DNA of 64,000 bases from Pinibacter aurantiacus. Its GTDB lineage: Bacteria > Bacteroidota > Bacteroidia > Chitinophagales > Chitinophagaceae. Positions 41,934 to 49,564 of this stretch are shown here, in pieces. Made by a program: the position numbers and the translations under genes. The notes under the pieces were generated by a model. It had not been told where the DNA came from and made no database searches. It saw only the letters and a program-made list of their open reading frames with translations. The number at the start of each line of letters is the position of its first letter. Positions within the stretch are counted from its first letter, which is position 1. The stretch is taken from NCBI RefSeq assembly GCF_019130065.1, contig NZ_JAHSPG010000016.1:310001-374000 (forward strand), in the 5' to 3' direction.

Positions 41934-43643
41934 ATGAACGAAGATAAAAGCAAACTTTCCGAAGTAGAGCATATAAAAGAGAGAAGCCAATACCTGCGTG
42001 GTACATTGCCTGAGAGCTTGGATGATCAGGTGTCTGGTAACTTGTTTGCGCAGGATCAGCAACTGATAAAATTTCACGGTTCGTATGTGCAAAGCGACCG
42101 CGAACTGGATAAAGAGCGCAAAGCGCAAAAGCTGGAACCCTTGTATTCGTTCATGATCCGTGTACGTGTACCGGGTGGTGTGGCTACACCAAAACAATGG
42201 ATCGACCTCGATAATATTGCGGATAAATACGGCATGCCTACGCTGAAACTCACCACGAGACAGGCTTTTGAGTTGCACAGCATTTTAAAGCACAACCTCA
42301 AAAATACAATTAAAGAGATCAACGATTCATTGTTGAGCACCATCGCAGCTTGCGGTGATGTGAACAGAAATGTGATGAATACAGTGAATCCCAACACCAG
42401 TTACATTCACGATGATGTACAGGATGTTGCAAGGCAGATCAGTGATCACTTGAATCCAAGAACTTCTTCTTACTATAAAATATGGTTGAACGATGAAGTG
42501 GTTGCAGGCAATGGTTTAACAGAAGAAATAGAAGAGCCGATCTACGGAAAGGTGTATCTGCCAAGAAAGTTCAAGATCACACTCGCAATTCCTCCATACA
42601 ATGATACAGACGTTTTTGCGCATGACCTTGGTTTGATCGCTATTGAAAAAGACAAAAAACTACTCGGCTTCAATATTAGCGTTGGAGGTGGTATGGGAAT
42701 GACTTTCGGTGACAACACAACGCATCCGCGCCTTGGCAATGTGATTGGTTTTGCGCCAACCGACAAAATCGTTGATGTGTGTGAAAAAATATTGACCATC
42801 CAGCGCGACTACGGTAACAGGGAAAATCGCCGTTTGTCAAGAATGAAATATACCGTTGAAAGAATCGGTTTGGATTTTCTGGTAGTAGAATTGAATAAAA
42901 GACTTGGCTACGATATCGAGCCTGCAAAACCGTTCAAATTCACGACTAACGGTGATAGCTATGGTTGGGTAAAAGGTGCCAATGGCAAATGGTTCATCAC
43001 ACTGTTTGTAGAAGGTGGCCGTGTAAAAGACACAGAGAAATATCCACTTCGTACCGGGCTTCGCGAGATCGCTAAAATAAGCGATGGCGATTTTCGCCTC
43101 ACTGGTAACCAGAACGTAGTGCTAGGTAACATCAGCGATAAAAAGAAACCAGAGATCGACAAGCTTTTAAAGCAGTACAATATTTTGCCTGAGCAGGATA
43201 AAACGCCTTTGAGATTGCATTCAATGGCTTGCGTGGCGCTGAATGTGTGCCCGCTGGCAAATGCCGAAGGTGAAAGATATTTACCGGAATTGGTAGATAA
43301 AATTGAAGGTTTGCTCGGAAAACATAAACTCCAAAACGAACCGATCACGATTCGTATGACCGGTTGCCCTAACGGTTGCGGTCGTCCGTACCTGGGAGAG
43401 ATTGGGTTTGTAGGAAGAGCTCCGGGAAAATACAACCTTTACCTCGGCGCGTCTTTCGAAGGTGATAGAATGAACGTCTTGTACAAAGAATCGTTAAGCG
43501 AAGAAGAGATCCTGAATACGCTCGATCCGCTGATCGGCCAATTTGCCGCAGAGAAAGGGAAAGATGAGCATTTCGGAGATTTCCTGGTAAGAAAAAAAGT
43601 AATTGAACATAAAAATTTGACCGCAGATTTTCACGGAGAATAA
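41934..43643 (+). CDS. cysI: Assimilatory sulfite reductase haemoprotein beta subunit
   Basis: Carries sirohaem and a 4Fe-4S cluster and reduces sulfite to sulfide with electrons from CysJ. The 569-residue length matches E. coli CysI. The four cluster Cys are in ACVALNVCPLA (CX5C) and TGCPNGCGRPYLGEIGF (CX3C). Substrate and sirohaem-binding segments include LKLTTRQAFELHSILK, CGDVNRNVMN and FRLTGNQNVVLGNI. The CysJ partner next door makes the NADPH-dependent enzyme more likely than the ferredoxin-dependent one. A dispersed repeat separates it from the sirohaem synthesis gene. Confidence 0.97.
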   Translation: MNEDKSKLSEVEHIKERSQYLRGTLPESLDDQVSGNLFAQDQQLIKFHGSYVQSDRELDKERKAQKLEPLYSFMIRVRVPGGVATPKQWIDLDNIADKYGMPTLKLTTRQAFELHSILKHNLKNTIKEINDSLLSTIAACGDVNRNVMNTVNPNTSYIHDDVQDVARQISDHLNPRTSSYYKIWLNDEVVAGNGLTEEIEEPIYGKVYLPRKFKITLAIPPYNDTDVFAHDLGLIAIEKDKKLLGFNISVGGGMGMTFGDNTTHPRLGNVIGFAPTDKIVDVCEKILTIQRDYGNRENRRLSRMKYTVERIGLDFLVVELNKRLGYDIEPAKPFKFTTNGDSYGWVKGANGKWFITLFVEGGRVKDTEKYPLRTGLREIAKISDGDFRLTGNQNVVLGNISDKKKPEIDKLLKQYNILPEQDKTPLRLHSMACVALNVCPLANAEGERYLPELVDKIEGLLGKHKLQNEPITIRMTGCPNGCGRPYLGEIGFVGRAPGKYNLYLGASFEGDRMNVLYKESLSEEEILNTLDPLIGQFAAEKGKDEHFGDFLVRKKVIEHKNLTADFHGE

Positions 43644-43651
43644 GAGCAAGA

Positions 43652-43780
43652 TTTACCACTAAGTCACTAAGTACACTAAGCTTCACTAAGAGAAGCATGA
43701 ACTAAAAACAACCCTTAGTGAGGCTCAGTGCCCTAAGTGCCCGCCCGGCTAAAGCCATTCGGACGGGTCTCAGTGGTAAA
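43652..43780. repeat. TTTACCACTAAG-type inverted repeat interrupted by another palindrome
   Basis: The left arm (43652-43690) reads TTTACCACTAAGTCACTAAG and further CACTAAG units. The right arm (43713-43780) ends TCAGTGGTAAA, but it is split at 43740-43767 by a 28 bp palindromic insert (CCCGCCCGGCTAAAGCC, then CGGACGGG). A copy of the outer family without this insert lies at 55556-55711. The right arm produces a spurious extension of the next reading frame. Confidence 0.8.
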
Positions 43781-43834
43781 GATTTGGGTCTACAAATAAT
43801 AGAAAATACTGAAGAAAAAAGGGACTTTTGTAAT

Positions 43835-45391
43835 ATGAATACGCCAAATAAAATACGATCTAAAGTGTACATCACGGGAGCCGGTCCTGGGGATGAAGGC
43901 TTGCTGACGTTGAAGGCAAAAGAAGTATTGCAAAAAGCCGATGTTGTTTTATATGACAACCTTGTGAACCGCCGCCTGCTTGATTTCTGCAAACCGGGCG
44001 CCAACAAGATTTATGTAGGCAAACTGCCTTTTGCATGCGCAAACAGACAAGACGCCATTCATGAAAAACTGCTGGAATACGCTGTAGATGGCAACATCGT
44101 TGTTCGCCTTAAGGGCGGCGATCCGTTCGTATACGGCAGAGGCGCGGAAGAAGCAGATTATTTGATAAAACACGGAATTGATTTTGAAATAATTCCCGGT
44201 GTAACGGCCGGCATTGCTGTTCCTGCTTATGCGGGTATACCGGTCACACATCGTGAAGCATCGACAGGAGTGTTGTTTGTAACGGCGCATCAAAAAGAAA
44301 CTGCCGACAAACAAATCATCAACTGGCCATTGCTAGCAGCGTTCGATGGAACCATAGTGTTTTACATGGGCGTAAAAAATTTGCCGCAGGTAGTGCAAAA
44401 CTTATCTGCAAATGGTAAACCGGCAGATACACCCATCGCGATCATCGAACATGGCACAACACCGCTGCAAAGAACTGTAACCGGCACACTCGACAACATC
44501 GAAAGTCTTGCAGCCGAAAAACAAATCGGCATGCCCGCGCTCATCGTTGTAGGTGAAGTGGTAAAATATCACAAACCTTTAGAGTGGTTCGAAAGCAAAC
44601 CGCTCACCCATAAACATATCTTGCTGACACATGCCAGCAACTCTTTGAAAAGTTTGTATGCTGATCTTGTTGCAGAAGGTGCTATGGTAACACATGTTCC
44701 TTTGATCGACATCAAAATCGCGGAAGAAAACGAAGCATTACAAAACGAAATTGCAAACCTGCATCAGTACAACTGGCTGGCGTTTACTTCTGTTGCCGGC
44801 GTACATGCATTTTTCAAACACCTGGCAAAAGCAGGAAAAGATGCACGCTATCTGCACAATTGCAAAGTAGCGACCGTGGGTAAAGAAACAAGAACGGTAT
44901 TGAAACATTACGGCATTGAAAGCGATTTAACGCCCGCTATTTCTACCGGACAACAGATGGCGCTCTTCCTGTTACATCAATGTTCGCAGCCTTACGAATT
45001 GCGGCTGCTGCATCCAACAAGCAATAAAACCCTGACCGGTTGGGTAAAAGAGCTGCATCAACTGGGAGCAACTGTTACACAGGTGACAGCCTATGAAAAT
45101 GTGGAGCCTGATTTTGATGAAGGCGAACTGAAGCAATTGCAATCAAAATTCGATGCGATCACTTTTGCAAGTCCATCAGCAGTAGATGAAGTTGAAAAAT
45201 TATTAGCAGAAAATAAACTTGATTTCGACAAGGCAAATGCGGTGTTCTCCATCGGGCCGAGCACAACAGCAGCTTTAAAGAAAGCAGGTTTTACAAATAT
45301 TACAGAATCGTTTGCCGCAAATGGCGATGCCCTGGCAAAGACAATTGTGTCAAACAATATAGAAGAACATCTGTCAACCCTAAACAACTAA
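43835..45391 (+). CDS. cobA-hemD: Uroporphyrinogen-III C-methyltransferase / uroporphyrinogen-III synthase fusion
   Basis: Two enzymes of sirohaem synthesis in one 518-residue chain. The N-terminal about 250 residues are the SAM-dependent methyltransferase (VYITGAGPGDEGLLTLKA, VVRLKGGDPFVYGRG, IPGVTAGIAVPAYAGIPVTHR) that makes precorrin-2. The C-terminal half is a HemD-like synthase (FTSVAGVHAFF, VATVGKETRTVLK, ITFASPSAVDEV, FSIGPSTTAALKKAGF) that makes uroporphyrinogen III. ATG 43835 is chosen because the upstream open frame from 43718 is entirely dispersed-repeat sequence. cysE begins 10 bp after the stop. Sirohaem is the cofactor of CysI; the last two steps are in the fusion at 52706. Confidence 0.93.
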   Translation: MNTPNKIRSKVYITGAGPGDEGLLTLKAKEVLQKADVVLYDNLVNRRLLDFCKPGANKIYVGKLPFACANRQDAIHEKLLEYAVDGNIVVRLKGGDPFVYGRGAEEADYLIKHGIDFEIIPGVTAGIAVPAYAGIPVTHREASTGVLFVTAHQKETADKQIINWPLLAAFDGTIVFYMGVKNLPQVVQNLSANGKPADTPIAIIEHGTTPLQRTVTGTLDNIESLAAEKQIGMPALIVVGEVVKYHKPLEWFESKPLTHKHILLTHASNSLKSLYADLVAEGAMVTHVPLIDIKIAEENEALQNEIANLHQYNWLAFTSVAGVHAFFKHLAKAGKDARYLHNCKVATVGKETRTVLKHYGIESDLTPAISTGQQMALFLLHQCSQPYELRLLHPTSNKTLTGWVKELHQLGATVTQVTAYENVEPDFDEGELKQLQSKFDAITFASPSAVDEVEKLLAENKLDFDKANAVFSIGPSTTAALKKAGFTNITESFAANGDALAKTIVSNNIEEHLSTLNN

Positions 45392-45400
45392 CAAACGAAT

Positions 45401-46213
45401 ATGGCGAATCAATATCCCGGATATATACTCAGCAAAAACATTCCTCAAAAAGAGGCCGTAGTGAAGTTTGCACAGGATGTGATCAATTACCTTTTCCCTA
45501 TCGTGGAAAATGAACAGGCATTTCTTAACAAGCACCAACGCAAAGCAGAAGCTTTGAAAAACGGGCTGCTTGATATTCTATACTCATTCGATGAAAAGAG
45601 CAAATACTATGAAGCCAATATTTGCGATCCGTTTCTTTCATCTTTAAACGAAATAAAGGAGAAACTGATTGAAGACGCCAACGCATTGCTTGAGTTTGAC
45701 CCTGCTGCAAAAAGTATTGATGAAGTGATCATCACTTATCCTGGCTTCCTTGCAGTAGCGGCTTATAGAATTGCGAATAAACTCTGCAATTTAAAATTAC
45801 CGATCGTGCCACGCATCATCACTGAGTGGGCGCATTCGGTAACAGGTATCGATATTCATCCATGCGCAAAAATTGGCGTACCGTTTATTATCGATCATGG
45901 AACAGGTGTGGTAATTGGAGAAACAACGGTAATTGGAAAGAACGTGAAACTTTACCAGGGCGTGACTTTGGGCGCACTGGCAGTAAAGAAGGAAACCACA
46001 GGTCAGCGCCACCCAACTATTGAAGATGGCGTGATCATTTATGCTAACAGTACGATCCTTGGTGGTGATACAGTGATAGGGCGCGATTCAATCGTAGGAG
46101 GTAACTGTTTTATCACGTACAGCATTCCGGCACACAGCATCGCCTATCACCAACCAGTGGTAACGGTGAAAGACAAAAGAGATTATAACGAGCCGTTGAA
46201 TTGGGTGATTTAA
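45401..46213 (+). CDS. cysE: Serine O-acetyltransferase
   Basis: Makes O-acetylserine from serine and acetyl-CoA, the acceptor for sulfide. The 270-residue protein has an N-terminal helical domain and a left-handed beta-helix of hexapeptide repeats (IGVPFIIDHGTGVVIGETTVIG, LYQGVTLGA, TIEDGVIIYANSTILGG). Active-site His candidates are in DIHPCAKIG and FIIDHGTG. The chain ends in Ile (LNWVI), the residue by which serine acetyltransferases insert into the cysteine synthase active site to form the regulatory complex. It begins 10 bp after cobA-hemD, and cysK is next. Confidence 0.95.
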   Translation: MANQYPGYILSKNIPQKEAVVKFAQDVINYLFPIVENEQAFLNKHQRKAEALKNGLLDILYSFDEKSKYYEANICDPFLSSLNEIKEKLIEDANALLEFDPAAKSIDEVIITYPGFLAVAAYRIANKLCNLKLPIVPRIITEWAHSVTGIDIHPCAKIGVPFIIDHGTGVVIGETTVIGKNVKLYQGVTLGALAVKKETTGQRHPTIEDGVIIYANSTILGGDTVIGRDSIVGGNCFITYSIPAHSIAYHQPVVTVKDKRDYNEPLNWVI

Positions 46214-46214
46214 A

Positions 46215-46332
46215 AAGGAAAAATTTAAAAGTAAAAAGTCAAAAATGGGAATAATCAAAAGATGAAAACAAAGAGCGACAGTCAGGCTATTTTGACTTTT
46301 GATTTTTAACTTTTGACTTCGGTCTTTAACTC
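46215..46332. repeat. Intergenic inverted repeat of AAAAGTAAAAAGTC units
   Basis: The left arm (46215-46248) starts 2 bp after the cysE stop. The right arm (46289-46332) is TTTTGACTTTTGATTTTTAAC-like. Unit sequence is related to that at 33363-33505. Confidence 0.75.
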
Positions 46333-46358
46333 CAACCAAAAAATAAAAACGAAAAACA

Positions 46359-47270
46359 ATGATCGCTAACAACATTCTAGAAACAATTGGTAATACACCA
46401 CACGTAAAGATCAACAGACTGTTTGGTGATAAACATAAAGTGTACGTAAAACTGGAGCGTGCCAATCCCGGTGCCAGCATTAAAGATCGTATTGCTTTGG
46501 CAATGATCGAAGATGCGGAGAAGAAAGGTTTGTTGCACAAAGACAGTGTCATCATCGAACCAACATCTGGTAACACTGGTATCGGCCTGGCAATGGTAGC
46601 AGCAGTAAAAGGTTACAAGATCATTTTGGTAATGCCGGAAAGCATGAGCATTGAGCGCAGAAGATTGATGAGCTTATATGGCGCTTCTTTTGAACTGACT
46701 CCAAGAGAGAAAGGCATGAAAGGCGCTATTGAAAAAGCAAAAGAACTGGTTGAAGCAACTCCACACGCGTGGATGCCACAACAGTTCGACAACCCTGCAA
46801 ACACAGAAGTGCATCGTCAAACAACTGCTCAGGAAATTTTGAAGGATTTTCCAAATGGAGTTGATTACATCATTACGGGTGTTGGTACGGGCGGTCACAT
46901 CACAGGCGTGGCAGAAGTGTTGAAAGCAAAATTCCCTAAAACAAAAGTATTCGCGGTAGAGCCGGAATTATCGCCAGTATTAAGTGGTGGTAGTCCGGGG
47001 CCTCACCCACTGCAAGGTTTAGGAGCTGGTTTTATACCATCTATTTTAGATACTAAAATATTGGACGGCGTTATAGAAGTAGGTAAAGAAGAATCTTTCG
47101 ACTATGCGCAACGTGCAGCAAAAGAAGAAGGTCTTTTCATTGGTATTTCAAGCGGTGCAGCACTGGCAGCAGTAGCGAAAAAATTGAGCGAAATTCCAGA
47201 AGGCAGCACGGTGTTGACGTTTAACTATGATACAGGAGAAAGGTATCTGTCTATTGAGGGATTGTTTTAA
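46359..47270 (+). CDS. cysK: Cysteine synthase A
   Basis: PLP enzyme that replaces the acetyl group of O-acetylserine with sulfide to give cysteine. The 303-residue protein has [12 protein letters not shown], the PLP Lys42 in NPGASIKDR, the substrate loop [12 protein letters not shown], the phosphate-binding [15 protein letters not shown], and [12 protein letters not shown]. The usual NPGGSVKDR is NPGASIKDR here, a mild variation. With cysE two genes upstream, the pair could form the cysteine synthase complex. The cysM type is a less likely alternative. Confidence 0.94.
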   Translation: MIANNILETIGNTPHVKINRLFGDKHKVYVKLERANPGASIKDRIALAMIEDAEKKGLLHKDSVIIEPTSGNTGIGLAMVAAVKGYKIILVMPESMSIERRRLMSLYGASFELTPREKGMKGAIEKAKELVEATPHAWMPQQFDNPANTEVHRQTTAQEILKDFPNGVDYIITGVGTGGHITGVAEVLKAKFPKTKVFAVEPELSPVLSGGSPGPHPLQGLGAGFIPSILDTKILDGVIEVGKEESFDYAQRAAKEEGLFIGISSGAALAAVAKKLSEIPEGSTVLTFNYDTGERYLSIEGLF

Positions 47271-47324
47271 TTGAAAATTGAAAGTGGAAAGTTGAAAATG
47301 GTAGGGGCGAATCGCATTCGCCCT
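47271..47324 (+). repeat. Purine tract plus GTAGGGGCGAATCGCATTCGCCC hairpin, copy 1
   Basis: It starts immediately after the cysK stop with GAAAATTG-like units, then a hairpin with stem GGGCGAA/TTCGCCC and loop TCGCA. A 31-nt stretch (47294-47324) is identical to 60076-60106. The tract opens a frame that would extend cysH by 25 residues from a TTG; that extension is repeat-encoded and rejected. Confidence 0.8.
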
Positions 47325-47345
47325 GCAAAAAAATCAACAAAAACT

Positions 47346-48062
47346 ATGAGTGAAAATATTTCAAAGACTTTGCAGGATATCATCGATGCTCTCGAGCCAT
47401 TAACGGCTGAAGAGCGATTGCAAAAGATCGTTTCCTTATATAGTGAAGGAGTTGTTTTCTCAACATCTTTAGGGCAGGAAGATCAGGCGATCACTTATAT
47501 GATCGCAAAACAAAAACTGCCAATTGAAATTTTCACGCTGGATACAGGAAGACTTTTCCAGGAAACATATGAGTTGATCGATAAAACGATCGCCCGTTAT
47601 AAAGTGCCTGTTAAAGTATATTTCCCGAATGCGGCACGTGTAGAGGAAATGGTGAATGCGAAAGGCCCTAACAGTTTCTATGAGTCTGTTGAAAACCGCA
47701 AGGAATGTTGCTTCATCAGAAAGGTAGAGCCGCTGAACAGAGCATTGCAAGGAGCAAAAATCTGGATCACCGGTTTGCGTGCGGACCAATCTGCTAACAG
47801 GAACGAAGTGAAGGTAGCAGAGTACGATGCAGCAAGAAACCTGATTAAAATCAACCCACTGATTGACTGGACTTTTGAACAGTTATTACAATATCTTGCG
47901 ACTAATAATATTCCTTACAATACACTGCACGACAAAGGATTTTTGAGCATCGGATGTCAGCCTTGTACAAGAGCAATCGAGCCGGGAGAGGACATCAGAG
48001 CAGGAAGATGGTGGTGGGAAACCTCTCAAAAAGAGTGCGGATTGCATGGAGTGAAAGCGTGA
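47346..48062 (+). CDS. cysH: Phosphoadenylyl/adenylyl sulfate reductase, APS-reductase type
   Basis: Reduces activated sulfate to sulfite using thioredoxin or glutathione. The start at ATG 47346 (MSENISKTLQD) gives 238 residues. It has a PP-loop-like FSTSLGQEDQAIT, TLDTGRLFQETY, and the catalytic C-terminal ECGLH with Cys231. It also has Cys121-Cys122 and Cys204-Cys207 (CC plus CXXC), the ligands of the 4Fe-4S cluster found in APS reductases. So it probably reduces APS directly, which agrees with the lack of an APS kinase gene in the cluster. Confidence 0.93.
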   Translation: MSENISKTLQDIIDALEPLTAEERLQKIVSLYSEGVVFSTSLGQEDQAITYMIAKQKLPIEIFTLDTGRLFQETYELIDKTIARYKVPVKVYFPNAARVEEMVNAKGPNSFYESVENRKECCFIRKVEPLNRALQGAKIWITGLRADQSANRNEVKVAEYDAARNLIKINPLIDWTFEQLLQYLATNNIPYNTLHDKGFLSIGCQPCTRAIEPGEDIRAGRWWWETSQKECGLHGVKA

Positions 48063-48160
48063 ATGGTGAAACGTGAATCGTGAATGTTGTTCGCTAATTA
48101 TTTTGAAAAACAGCATTATAGGCAACCAATTCCCGTTTCACGATTGACCTTTCACGATTG
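48063..48160. repeat. Intergenic inverted repeat of GTGAAACGTGAATC units
   Basis: The left arm (48063-48086, ATGGTGAAACGTGAATCG) begins at the cysH stop. The right arm (48132-48160) is CCCGTTTCACGATTGACC-like. The same unit family occurs at 52564-52684. Confidence 0.75.
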
Positions 48161-48187
48161 AAAATTTTGAATGAATTAATATTATCC

Positions 48188-48221
48188 AACCAGGGGACAC
48201 ATGATTTTCGTCAGCCTGGTT
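48188..48221 (+). promoter_or_regulatory. Small hairpin upstream of cysD
   Basis: AACCAGG (48188-48194) pairs with CCTGGTT (48215-48221), ending 17 nt before the cysD start. It may influence translation or mRNA stability. No Cys leader is seen here. Confidence 0.35.
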
Positions 48222-48238
48222 AAATTAAACCAAATAGA

Positions 48239-49147
48239 ATGTCAAGTAAAAGTATTCCGTCTTTTCCACGCAGCCTTGAAGATGAAAGCATCTATATACT
48301 AAGGGAAGTGGCTGCGCAGTTTGAACGTCCTGCGTTGTTGTTTAGTGGAGGTAAAGACTCAATTACACTCGTTAGATTGGCACAAAAAGCTTTTTGGCCC
48401 GGAAAAATTCCTTTTCCATTGGTGCATGTCGATACTGGTCACAACTTTCCTGAAACAATCGCTTTCCGTGACTGGTTGGTGAAAGAAACCGGAGCAGAAC
48501 TGATTGTGCGTTATGTACAGGACAGCATTAATGCGGGAAAAGTAAAAGAAGAAACAGGTAAATATGCGAGCCGTAATGCTTTGCAGACTGTTACCTTACT
48601 AGATACAATTGAAGAATTCAAATTCGATGCTTGTATAGGTGGTGCGAGAAGAGATGAAGAAAAGGCTCGTGCAAAAGAAAGAATCTTCTCTGTGAGAAAT
48701 GACTTCGGTCAATGGGATCCTAAAAAGCAAAGACCTGAATTATTCGGTTTGCTGAACGGAAAGATCAACCGTGGTGAAAACGTGCGTGTGTTCCCGATCA
48801 GCAACTGGACAGAGCTTGACGTATGGACCTACATAAAAGAAGAAAATCTTCAAATACCATCCATTTACTATTCACACGAAAGAAGCGTGATTACAAGAGA
48901 CGGCATGTTGTGGCCAAAATCTGAATTTTTGAATACAACAGAACAGGAAGTTCCGTTCAACCATACAGTTCGTTTCCGTACAGTAGGGGATATGACCTGT
49001 ACAGCTGCAGTAGCATCTACAGCAGATAACATCGACGATATCATTACCGAAATTCTCGCTGCAAAAATCTCTGAACGCGGCGCCCGCATGGACGATCAGC
49101 GCAGCGAAGCAGCGATGGAGCAGCGGAAGAAAGACGGATATTTTTAG
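48239..49147 (+). CDS. cysD: Sulfate adenylyltransferase subunit 2
   Basis: ATP-sulfurylase catalytic subunit that makes APS from sulfate and ATP, driven by the CysN GTPase. The 302-residue length is typical. It has the PP-loop ALLFSGGKDSITLVRLA, HVDTGHNFPETIAFRD, CIGGARRDEEKARAKERIFS and the C-terminal GDMTCTAAVASTADN. Unusually, cysN is not next: a TonB receptor gene and a fusion gene lie between (cysN at 54299). Confidence 0.96.
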   Translation: MSSKSIPSFPRSLEDESIYILREVAAQFERPALLFSGGKDSITLVRLAQKAFWPGKIPFPLVHVDTGHNFPETIAFRDWLVKETGAELIVRYVQDSINAGKVKEETGKYASRNALQTVTLLDTIEEFKFDACIGGARRDEEKARAKERIFSVRNDFGQWDPKKQRPELFGLLNGKINRGENVRVFPISNWTELDVWTYIKEENLQIPSIYYSHERSVITRDGMLWPKSEFLNTTEQEVPFNHTVRFRTVGDMTCTAAVASTADNIDDIITEILAAKISERGARMDDQRSEAAMEQRKKDGYF

Positions 49148-49288
49148 GAATTAATAATTAATAATTAGTAATTAATAGAGTTGACATCAAGATTGGTTTG
49201 TAACTCTCTAAGGAGTTGAGAACCAGAGAGACTAACCACAAATTGGCAGAACACCCTATTAATTTTTAATTATTAATTATTAATTATC
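49148..49288. repeat. Intergenic inverted repeat of AATTAATAATTAATAATT units
   Basis: The left arm (49148-49178) starts at the cysD stop. The right arm (49256-49288) is ATTAATTTTTAATTATTAATT-like and complementary. The spacer contains AACTCTCTAAGGAGTTGAG, a smaller stem. Confidence 0.75.
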
Positions 49289-49332
49289 TCAGTTCTTTGA
49301 AAAGGCGGTTTTGGAAAATAAAAAAATAAATT

Positions 49333-49402
49333 CTACTAAATTAGTAGGATAATAAAATAAGACTCTTATTTTTGTGTCATCAATACTCTACCTAATTAGT
49401 AG
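49333..49402 (+). promoter_or_regulatory. Two operator-like palindromes around a -7 box
   Basis: CTACTAAATTAGTAG (49333-49347) and CTACCTAATTAGTAG (49388-49402) are near-perfect palindromes sharing the core CTA-N-TAA-TTAGTAG. Between them, 19 bp after the first, is TATTTTTG (49367-49374), an exact -7 consensus. The second site lies between the predicted transcription start and the leader ATG at 49407. The arrangement parallels that at 39725-39768 with identical spacing. It is probably bound by a regulator of sulfur genes, the Rrf2 protein at 39246 being the best candidate. Confidence 0.65.
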
Positions 49403-49406
49403 AATT

Positions 49407-49478
49407 ATGAAAAAAGTAAATGTTACATATATGATCTTATCAGCCAGCAAATGCTGCCCTTGGGGGCAATATTTGTAA
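49407..49478 (+). CDS. Second Cys-containing leader peptide, 23 residues
   Basis: A frame from ATG 49407 to TAA 49478 encodes 23 residues starting MKKVNVTYMI and ending SASKCCPWGQYL. Two consecutive TGC codons stand at 49452-49457. It starts 4 bp after an operator-like palindrome and ends 86 bp before the TonB receptor gene. As at 39784, position and consecutive Cys codons suggest a leader whose translation reports Cys-tRNA supply. No strong terminator with a long T run follows; instead the RNA can fold as described for 49431-49513. Confidence 0.65.
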   Translation: MKKVNVTYMILSASKCCPWGQYL

Positions 49479-49513
49479 ACCACGCGTCCGGCAGGACATT
49501 TTGATAAGACCAT
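49431..49513 (+). promoter_or_regulatory. Foldable mRNA region over the second Cys leader
   Basis: ATGATCTTATCA (49431-49442, inside the leader) can pair with TGATAAGACCAT (49502-49513) at 11 of 12 positions. Enclosed are TGCCC/GGGCA (49455-49459, 49464-49468) and GTCC/GGAC (49486-49489, 49494-49497, followed by ATTTT). Alternatively CTGCC (49454-49458), overlapping the Cys codons, can pair with GGCAG (49490-49494). Ribosome position would decide between these folds. Assessed by eye only. Confidence 0.45.
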
Positions 49514-49564
49514 AGTAATAAGATTCTACATAGAAAAATTTCCAAAAATTAACCGCTTTCTTCA

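Noticed and set aside
43718-43834. N-terminal extension of the cobA-hemD frame
   Set aside because: These 39 codons lie inside the ACCACTAAG repeat and its palindromic insert. The methyltransferase family starts near VYITGAGPGDEG, so ATG 43835 fits better.
47271-47345. N-terminal extension of cysH beginning at a TTG
   Set aside because: It is encoded by the purine tract and GTAGGGGCGAATC hairpin, which also occurs in a non-coding gap at 60049-60106.
48181-48238. A third Cys leader before cysD
   Set aside because: The ATG at 48201 opens a frame running into cysD in another phase, with no run of Cys codons before a stop; only a small hairpin is present.
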